From NCBI RefSeq assembly GCF_018282095.1, contig NZ_CP074126.1, positions 1,870,501 through 1,934,500 of the forward strand: a DNA stretch of 64,000 bases, written 5' to 3'. The notes under the pieces are model-generated. The model saw only the letters and a program-made list of their open reading frames with translations. It searched no databases and was not told where the DNA came from. Positions 57,622 through 64,000 of the stretch are shown in pieces (the stretch's first letter is position 1; each line of letters begins with the position of its first letter). This stretch comes from Pseudovibrio brasiliensis. Lineage in GTDB: Bacteria > Pseudomonadota > Alphaproteobacteria > Rhizobiales > Stappiaceae. A program made the position numbers and the translations under genes.

Positions 57622-60600
57622 TTACTCAGCAGCCTCTGGAACGCGCTTGACCTCTTCAGCCTCGTCTCCGAAGCTTGGTTCTTTCGTTCCCACGTTGCCA
57701 TTAGCAAAAGCATATTGATCCGCAGGCATTTTGCCCTGACGACGGCTGGAGATCCGCGACACACCATTCTTCATGTGCATTGGCATTACCAGAGCAATCG
57801 GGATCACCACCAGTGTCAGCAGCGTGGAGAACGCCAGACCAGAGATCACAGCTGTTGAGAGCTGTACCCACCAGCTAGCCGTTACGCTGCCAAAAGTGGT
57901 GACCTGATTGGCAAAGTCGAAGCTGATCTGCGTTGCCATCGGAATGAGGCCCGCAATCGTTGTGATCGTGGTCAGCATCACCGGGCGGATACGCTGTGCA
58001 CTGGTGCGCAGCGCTGCATCTACCGGGCTCTGTCCGTCTTCACGGAAGCGATTGTAGGTATCAATCAGCACGATCGCGTTGTTCACCACAATACCAGCCA
58101 GCGCCACAATGCCGGTTCCGGTCATGATGATCGAGAACTTCTGTCCAGTCACCAGCATGCCCAGCAGCACCCCAAACACACTCATCACAACGGTCGAGAG
58201 TGTAAGGAAGCTTTGGTAGAAGCTGTTGTACTGGGTCAGCAGAATGATGAACATCAGGAAGAGGGCACCAATCATCGCCTTCATAAGGAAGGCTTGAGAT
58301 TTAGCTTGCTCTTCGTTCGCACCACGGAACTTGATGAACACACCTTCTGGCCACTGCTGAGTATCAAGCCAAGCCTGAATTTCAGCCTCTTTCTCGGTTA
58401 CGAGGAAGCGGTCCTTATCAACGCCAGCCTTCACGTCCAGCGAGAACATACCATTACGGCGTGTGATGCTGGAAACCTTCTGCTGCGGTGTGCGTTCCAC
58501 AAAGTTAGACAGAGGGATCTGGCCCAAAGAGGTGCGCAGGCGCAGCTCATCAAATTTGTCGAGCCTACGTTCCTCCACTGGCAGGCGAACGCGAATGTCC
58601 ACTTCATCTTCAGAGTCAGATGGACGGTAATCACCAATCAGAACACCGTTGGTCACCAGCTGAACCATAGCACCCACAGCAGCGATATCCGCTTTGTAGC
58701 GGGCCGCTTTCTCGCGGTTGATGGTCAGCTCCCAGTCGATACCTGGCAACGGACGGCTGTCTTCCTGATCGCGCAATCCATCAATTGTGTCGATGTGGTT
58801 GCGAACACGATCAGCAGCAGCAACAGCAGCCTCATAGTTGTTTGAGTTGATCTGTAGCTGAATGTCTTTACCGGTTGGAGGGCCACCTTCAACTTGACGG
58901 GATTCAACCTTGATGCCCGGAATCTGGGTGGTCTTCTCACGAACGCTGTTGAAGATCTCCTGCGCAGAACGACGGCAGCAGAAATCAGCAAACTCAATGT
59001 CGATGGAACCAATCAGATCCGCAGGCGCATTGTTGCCACTGCCACCACGTACTCCAACAGGGAAGGCACGGGTCACAACGTTCTCAATGCCAGGCTCTGC
59101 CAGAATGACGTTATCAACTTGGCGAACCAGCTCCAGTGCTTCCAACGCAGACATGTTACCGCGCGCTGTCACATAGAACTTACCTTGCTCTGGTTCTTCA
59201 TCCACGAAGAACTCAGTCCCGGCATTGTTGCCCATAAAGGTGATAAAGATACCCGCACAAAGAGCCAGCATGGCAACAATCGCCATCATACCAGCCCACC
59301 ATCTACGAACCAGAAACTCCAGAACAGCAATGTAAGCACGGGTGATACCGCGCAGCTTGGAGGTGTCGAACGGACCATGTCCGGAGAACACTTTCGCTGC
59401 TGCCAATTCCTCGGTTTTGCGACGCTCAACGCGAGCACGCGAGTAGTTGAGGATTGGCTTGAACATCTTCATCAATGGCAGGTAAGCAATCGCAAGGACT
59501 GCTGCACCCAGCAACTTAGAAGCTGGCCCAAGCACCGCAACAACAGGTGTGAGGCTGGAAACCACAACAGCAAGCGCCATCGCTATAATAAGAGCCAGAA
59601 GATGCTCACCATACTTGCTCATGAACGCGAACACGGAAGCCAGAATGCCACCGGTCACCGGTAGGAACACCATAGCTGTCAACAAGGAGCCGGACAGAAC
59701 GATGATCACCATGATTGGCAGATAGCTCATGAACTCGCCCGGAACGCCCGGCCACAGCAGCATTGGCAGGAAGGCTGCCAGCGTGGTCGCCGTGGAAGAG
59801 ACAATTGGCCAGAACATCAGCTTGGCTGCACGGATGTAAGCATCCCGTGGAGGCATACCTTCTGCAGCCTTACGGTCTGCGTACTCCACCATCACAATCG
59901 CGCCGTCAACTAGCATACCAACGGTCAGCACGAGGCCGAACATCACCATGGTGTTCACGGTCATGCCGATGGTTGTCAGTGTCAGGAAGCCAAGCATGAA
60001 ACTGGTCGGGATTGCCAGACCAACAAGCACCGCAGAGCGCAACCCAAGAGCAGCTACCACCACAATCATCACAAGGAAGATCGCGGTCATGATGGAAGAT
60101 TCAAGGGAGTTGAGAACCTGGAAGATGTTATCAGATTCATCCAGCATGTAGCTGACAGACACAGTTGGGGGCAGATCCTTTGTGATCTCCTCAACAACAG
60201 TGCGCACAGCTGCGTTGTTCTCGATAATGTTCTCACCAATGCGCTTCACAACGTCCAGAGAGACAGCTGGCTGGCCGTTCACCAGAGTGAATGTGCTTGG
60301 GTCTTTGAAGGTCCGCTTGATGGTCGCGATATCGCCAAGGGTAACAACACCCTCGCCGGACTGTTTCACTGGCAGTGAATAAACATCATCAGCGTCAAGG
60401 ATCAGGCCCGGCACCTTGATGTTGAAGCGACCAGCACCGCCATCAATAAAGCCCGCTGCGATTAGCTGGTTGTTCAGGTTAAGTGCGTTAATCAGCTCAC
60501 TCTGGCTGATGGAATAGCTTTCCATCTTCAGCGTATCGATGATCACTTCCAAAAGCTCATCACGCTGACCAGTCAGCTCAACCTCTTTCACAGACGCAAT

Positions 60601-61098
60601 GGACTCGATCTCGTCTTTCAGACGATCAGCGAGTCGGTAAAGCGTGCGGGAAGGGACATCACCGGAAAGGGCGATGGTCATGGTTGGCTGAAGCGCCATG
60701 TTGTGTGTGCTGACAGTAGGCTCTTTGGCGTCCTCTGGGATCTTGCTTTTCGCTGTATCCACCTTCTCGCGAACGTCAGTCAGAGCCTTGTCTTTATCGA
60801 CGCTGATATCGAACTCCAGCAAGATACCAACGTGCCCTTCAGAGGCAATGGTGGTGATCTCTTTCAGCCCTTCAAGGCCGCGGAGCTCTGTTTCCATCGG
60901 CTGACCGATCAGGCGTGTCCCATCTTCAGGAGAGATACCGGATTGGCTGACAGAAACGTAAAAGAAAGGAACGTCAATATCAGGAGCTGCTTCTTTCGGG
61001 ATCGCGATATAGGACATAATGCCTGCGATCACCATGAACAGCATCATCACAAAAACTGTTTTGGGGCGATGGAGCACCCCTTCCAGCATGGAAATCAT
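57622..61098 (-). CDS. RND efflux permease
   Basis: The protein has 1158 residues with the 12-helix, two-large-loop plan of the AcrB family. N-terminal features are [18 protein letters not shown] and a periplasmic porter domain. TM4 reads [16 protein letters not shown], so only one Asp of the usual relay pair is present. The second half contains [17 protein letters not shown]. It also has an unusual FCCRRS segment. The gene overlaps the adaptor gene by four bases. No outer-membrane factor gene is adjacent. Confidence 0.93.
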   Translation of the reverse strand: MISMLEGVLHRPKTVFVMMLFMVIAGIMSYIAIPKEAAPDIDVPFFYVSVSQSGISPEDGTRLIGQPMETELRGLEGLKEITTIASEGHVGILLEFDISVDKDKALTDVREKVDTAKSKIPEDAKEPTVSTHNMALQPTMTIALSGDVPSRTLYRLADRLKDEIESIASVKEVELTGQRDELLEVIIDTLKMESYSISQSELINALNLNNQLIAAGFIDGGAGRFNIKVPGLILDADDVYSLPVKQSGEGVVTLGDIATIKRTFKDPSTFTLVNGQPAVSLDVVKRIGENIIENNAAVRTVVEEITKDLPPTVSVSYMLDESDNIFQVLNSLESSIMTAIFLVMIVVVAALGLRSAVLVGLAIPTSFMLGFLTLTTIGMTVNTMVMFGLVLTVGMLVDGAIVMVEYADRKAAEGMPPRDAYIRAAKLMFWPIVSSTATTLAAFLPMLLWPGVPGEFMSYLPIMVIIVLSGSLLTAMVFLPVTGGILASVFAFMSKYGEHLLALIIAMALAVVVSSLTPVVAVLGPASKLLGAAVLAIAYLPLMKMFKPILNYSRARVERRKTEELAAAKVFSGHGPFDTSKLRGITRAYIAVLEFLVRRWWAGMMAIVAMLALCAGIFITFMGNNAGTEFFVDEEPEQGKFYVTARGNMSALEALELVRQVDNVILAEPGIENVVTRAFPVGVRGGSGNNAPADLIGSIDIEFADFCCRRSAQEIFNSVREKTTQIPGIKVESRQVEGGPPTGKDIQLQINSNNYEAAVAAADRVRNHIDTIDGLRDQEDSRPLPGIDWELTINREKAARYKADIAAVGAMVQLVTNGVLIGDYRPSDSEDEVDIRVRLPVEERRLDKFDELRLRTSLGQIPLSNFVERTPQQKVSSITRRNGMFSLDVKAGVDKDRFLVTEKEAEIQAWLDTQQWPEGVFIKFRGANEEQAKSQAFLMKAMIGALFLMFIILLTQYNSFYQSFLTLSTVVMSVFGVLLGMLVTGQKFSIIMTGTGIVALAGIVVNNAIVLIDTYNRFREDGQSPVDAALRTSAQRIRPVMLTTITTIAGLIPMATQISFDFANQVTTFGSVTASWWVQLSTAVISGLAFSTLLTLVVIPIALVMPMHMKNGVSRISSRRQGKMPADQYAFANGNVGTKEPSFGDEAEEVKRVPEAAE

Positions 61099-62198
61099 TG
61101 TGAAACCTCCGCGGTTTCAAAAACAGGATGAACAGTACGGCCTTCTTTCACGAAGTCCTGGCCCACAGTAATTACAGTCACTTTTTCTGGCAGGCCTTTA
61201 AGCCATACGCCTTGTGTGTCGCCGCCGATCAGTTCAACAGGGTAGAAAATAACCTTGTTGTCTGCATCAACACCGCGCAGACCAATGTCGCCATTGTCAG
61301 CAAGGGTCAAAATGCCCGGAGAAACGAAGTGTGCTTTCTCTTCCGCAAGCTGCAGCTGCGTGCTGGTGGTGACACCGTCCTTCAGTTCAAAGTCGGAGTT
61401 CGGTAGTTCCACCTCAACACGGAAAGTGCGGGTGTCAGGGTCAGCAGAGCTTGCAATGTAGCTCACCTTGCCTTCAACACTCTGGCCGGTCACCAGATTA
61501 ACAACCGCAGTCTGACCAACCTTTACCGCCTGAATGTTGGATTCAGAAACCGCGCCAATGGCAAGCATTGGGTCCGGAGCCATGATTGTTGCGCAGACTT
61601 TGCCAACACCAAGCATTGCACCCACTTCAGTCAGCGGTGTTTCAATAATGCCGTCAATTGGTGCGCGGATTTCAGTGCGGTCTAGCTCCAGCTCCGCTTC
61701 CTGCAACTGTGCTTTGGCCGCATCACGTGTTGCCTTCAGCGCGATCACACGGTTTGCTGCAGAAAAGCCCCTGTTGTTCAGCTTGCTGGCAGCTTCATAA
61801 TCAATGTTCGCCTGTGCCAGAGCTGCATTGGCCTGCAAAACCCGCGCTTCACGTGCACCGCGATCCAAAGAACACAGCAGATCACCTTTGCGAACAAACA
61901 TACCTTCCGTTGCCGGACGTGTGCGAACCACGCCAGAGGTCTCTGAATGCACCTCTACGCGGGTATCAGCCTGCGTGCGTCCACGCATTTCTAGAAACGG
62001 CGTACGTGTCGTCGCTTCAAGAGTTTCCACTTTAACGGCAAATGGAACAGAGGCTTGAGCTTTCACGCGTTCAGCTGGCGGTGGCGTAGAATTTTCGCCA
62101 TTACCCTGACCCATCACAACAGTGGTGCCAGTTGCCATCCAAATACCAATTCCGGCCGTAAGCCCCAATGCCAGAACATGTGAAAATCGAATTGCCAT
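61095..62198 (-). CDS. RND periplasmic adaptor subunit
   Basis: The protein has 367 residues from the ATG at 62198, four bases after GGAGAG. It has an N-terminal membrane signal (residues 6-30), a lipoyl half-motif (RVEVHSETSGVV), a helical hairpin (about 110-165), then a second lipoyl half (LDRTEIRAPIDGIIETP) and a beta-barrel domain. It links the permease to an outer-membrane channel. It lies between the PadR gene and the permease gene. Confidence 0.92.
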   Translation of the reverse strand: MAIRFSHVLALGLTAGIGIWMATGTTVVMGQGNGENSTPPPAERVKAQASVPFAVKVETLEATTRTPFLEMRGRTQADTRVEVHSETSGVVRTRPATEGMFVRKGDLLCSLDRGAREARVLQANAALAQANIDYEAASKLNNRGFSAANRVIALKATRDAAKAQLQEAELELDRTEIRAPIDGIIETPLTEVGAMLGVGKVCATIMAPDPMLAIGAVSESNIQAVKVGQTAVVNLVTGQSVEGKVSYIASSADPDTRTFRVEVELPNSDFELKDGVTTSTQLQLAEEKAHFVSPGILTLADNGDIGLRGVDADNKVIFYPVELIGGDTQGVWLKGLPEKVTVITVGQDFVKEGRTVHPVFETAEVSQ

Positions 62199-62223
62199 TT
62201 TTCTCTCCGCCGGTTCTAGGCGA

Positions 62224-62772
62224 TTATTCAGCTGCTTGAGCGTGGGAGACACGCTCACTGGCGATGCGCTCAAGCTTGCTTCGGTTCATTTTCAAGTAAT
62301 TAAGGGAAGCACTCAGTGTGGTGATGCCGTACTCCAGCGTCCACGCGCTGGCCGGATCATTACAAAGCTCAACCTGATGTTTCATGCCCCCGATCTTCAG
62401 CTCAAGATGCTCGATGCGACGGTCGATCTCGCGTGTGATGAACTCGCCTCCAACCCATCGGCTATAAAGAGCAAGAAGAAGGAATGGGGATCTGAACAGA
62501 TCTTCAACAGGGGTCTCAGTCAGCTCTTGCACAAAAGCATCACGCCCTGCCTGCGTAATAGAATAGATTTTTCGGGATGGTTTGCCTGAGGAGGTTTCTT
62601 CGCGCCAGGTCACAAGCCCTTCCTGTTCCATCTTGGCAAGTGACGGATAAATCGACCCGTAACTGGCTTCAATGAAATGGCTAAAATGGCCTTCTTGCGC
62701 AGTCTTGCGAATTTCGTATCCAGTCGCGTCTCCGCTGGACAATATGGCAAGACAAAATTTTCGTGTGCTCAT
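62224..62772 (-). CDS. PadR-family regulator of the RND operon
   Basis: The protein has 182 residues from the ATG at 62772; a longer frame exists. The PadR winged helix spans residues 3-85 (LAILSSGDATGYEIRK, SYGSIYPSLAKMEQEGLV), followed by a C-terminal coiled-coil dimerisation domain of the Vir_act type. It is first in the efflux operon, 25 bases before the adaptor gene, so it is probably an autoregulated repressor of efflux. Confidence 0.9.
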   Translation of the reverse strand: MSTRKFCLAILSSGDATGYEIRKTAQEGHFSHFIEASYGSIYPSLAKMEQEGLVTWREETSSGKPSRKIYSITQAGRDAFVQELTETPVEDLFRSPFLLLALYSRWVGGEFITREIDRRIEHLELKIGGMKHQVELCNDPASAWTLEYGITTLSASLNYLKMNRSKLERIASERVSHAQAAE

Positions 62773-63191
62773 ACCCACCACATGGCACTGAGTGTTGAAA
62801 ACAGAGCTCATACAGCGATGAGCTCGAATAAACTACTGAACTTAAAAGACTTAATTTCGACTAGAGCAAAAGTCTGATCACGTTCGATATATATCGATTA
62901 GATATATGTGAAACTTTTCTACTTAATGCTCTGAACACTGTCAAATGTAGAAATGTAACAGGATGTCCCACTCTTGCTACATAGGGTTCAGATTGGTCAC
63001 CTGCTCAAAAAATCAATGGGTCTCTCTCACTTTTATTAAATAATCTGCAAAAGAATGTGTTTGCCATCACAGGTTGTTCCAATTTTCTTCGTTTACGAAG
63101 CAGTTGTGCATTGGATTTCTGCACAAACCTACTTGTCTTGTCTTGCTGTTTTGAGGTGAAGTATCTCCGGTCAACTTCAAAAAGGTATTTC
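62773..63191. other. Divergent promoter region of 419 bases
   Basis: The region is AT-rich and has no gene. It holds the palindromes listed at 62884-62907 near the PadR gene; the rest presumably holds the promoter of the allantoinase-like gene. No further clear motif is seen. Confidence 0.55.
62884..62907. promoter_or_regulatory. Candidate PadR operator
   Basis: The perfect 14-base palindrome TCGATATATATCGA overlaps a second inverted repeat, ATATATC-GATTA-GATATAT. PadR proteins bind AT-rich palindromes of this kind. It is 112 bases upstream of the regulator start codon, consistent with autoregulation. Confidence 0.5.
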
Positions 63192-64000
63192 ATGATGGAT
63201 TATGCACGCGATATGATTGGGTATGGCCGGAACACACCGGACCCTAAATGGCCAGGCAATGCGAAGATCGCGGTACAGTTCGTTATCAATTATGAAGAAG
63301 GCGGCGAAAACAACATTCTTCATGGAGATGCCGGCTCCGAAGCATTCCTTTCTGAAATTGTCGGCGCGGAATCATGGCTGAACCAGCGTCATATGAATAT
63401 GGAGTCTATCTACGAGTATGGCTCCCGCGCTGGCTTCTGGCGTTTGTGGCGTTTATTCCAGAAACATAAATTTCCGATCACCTGTTACGGTGTCGCAACA
63501 GCATTGGAACGCAATCCCAGTGCAGTTGAGGCAATGAAGGAAGCAAGTTGGGAAATCGCTTCCCACGGCCTCAAGTGGATCGAGTACAAGGACTTCTCTG
63601 CCGAAGAAGAGCGCTGGCACATTGAGCAGGCGATCAAGATCCATGAGGACACCACCGGCGAGCGTCCATATGGTTGGTACACAGGCCGCACCTCGGTCAA
63701 CACACTGCCACTGATCATGGAAGAAGGCGGCTTCCTGTACAGTTCAGACAGCTATGCAGATGATCTTCCATATTGGGTGGAAGGACCAAAAGGCCCGCAT
63801 CTGATCATCCCGTACACGCTGGATGCCAACGATATGCGCTTTGCAACACCGCAGGGCTTTAACAGCGGTGACCAATTCTTTACCTACCTGAAAGATAGCT
63901 TCGACACGCTCTACGCCGAAGGAGAGGATGGAGCGGCCAAAATGATGAATGTTGGCCTCCATTGCCGCCTGGCTGGACGCCCTGGCCGAACTGCTGCTCT
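63192..64000 (+). CDS. puuE: Allantoinase of the PuuE polysaccharide-deacetylase type, 3'-truncated
   Basis: The open frame runs off the window; 269 residues are visible. It starts MMDYARDMIGYGRNTPDPKW and contains VQFVINYEEGGENN, SIYEYGSRAGFWRLWRLF, a WEIASHGLKW metal motif and PYGWYTGRTS, all typical of PuuE. PuuE is a cofactor-light allantoinase in uric acid breakdown. AAAGG lies six bases before the ATG at 63192; the next codon is also ATG. The C-terminal third is not visible. Confidence 0.88.
   Translation, partial: MMDYARDMIGYGRNTPDPKWPGNAKIAVQFVINYEEGGENNILHGDAGSEAFLSEIVGAESWLNQRHMNMESIYEYGSRAGFWRLWRLFQKHKFPITCYGVATALERNPSAVEAMKEASWEIASHGLKWIEYKDFSAEEERWHIEQAIKIHEDTTGERPYGWYTGRTSVNTLPLIMEEGGFLYSSDSYADDLPYWVEGPKGPHLIIPYTLDANDMRFATPQGFNSGDQFFTYLKDSFDTLYAEGEDGAAKMMNVGLHCRLAGRPGRTAA

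Overview
The window looks like a chromosomal segment of a motile alphaproteobacterium of the order Hyphomicrobiales (Rhizobiales). The main evidence is the flagellar cluster, whose order (motB, motC, fliK, a lytic transglycosylase, flgE, flgK, flgL, flaF, flbT, flgD, fliQ, flhA, fliR) is the rhizobial one. MotC, FlaF and FlbT are alphaproteobacterial proteins. A genus such as Pseudovibrio in the Stappiaceae would fit, but that is a guess and not a sequence match.

Layout. Bases 1-14640 carry one long plus-strand flagellar operon, from the truncated end of motB to a terminator after a set of small export and rod accessory genes. A minus-strand GntR regulator, slyX and a MerR regulator follow. 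Bases 17279-24605 hold a dipeptide ABC transporter locus (dppA, dppB, dppC, dppD, dppF) closed by a second dppA. A 705-base stretch with dense stem-loops separates this from a lone tryptophan-synthase-beta-like gene. Bases 26600-42040 are mostly housekeeping: tRNA-Val(TAC), two MFS transporters, gph, rpiA, glutathione reductase with a gamma-glutamylcyclotransferase, a class II DAHP synthase, a CheY-like protein, nadE, gltX and creA. An IS110-family element lies at about 42554-43708. From 44147 to the end come a 31-residue membrane peptide, an L,D-transpeptidase, cysS, cimA, rarD, a LOG protein, a LysM protein, an Atm1-type exporter, psd-pssA, an RND efflux operon with its PadR regulator, and the start of a puuE-like allantoinase.

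How the genes work together. The first block builds and drives the flagellum: stator, hook, hook-filament junction, export gate and flagellin control. The dpp block imports peptides. gor and the cyclotransferase both act on glutathione. psd and pssA are consecutive steps of phosphatidylethanolamine synthesis. The RND pair lies directly behind its likely repressor.

Most notable observation. The IS110 element sits in a REP-like palindrome that has an intact copy 110 bp away, so both ends can be placed on an ATC core. The 200-bp non-coding end upstream of its transposase contains two internal loops. One matches both halves of the target and the other matches both ends of the element, each through two segments that pair with opposite DNA strands. 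This is the architecture of an IS110 bridge RNA, with its target and donor guides readable by eye. Other items worth a look are the structured stretch before the lone trpB-like gene, the 31-residue membrane peptide, a perfect 13-copy heptamer array, and the hairpin-rich leader of cimA.
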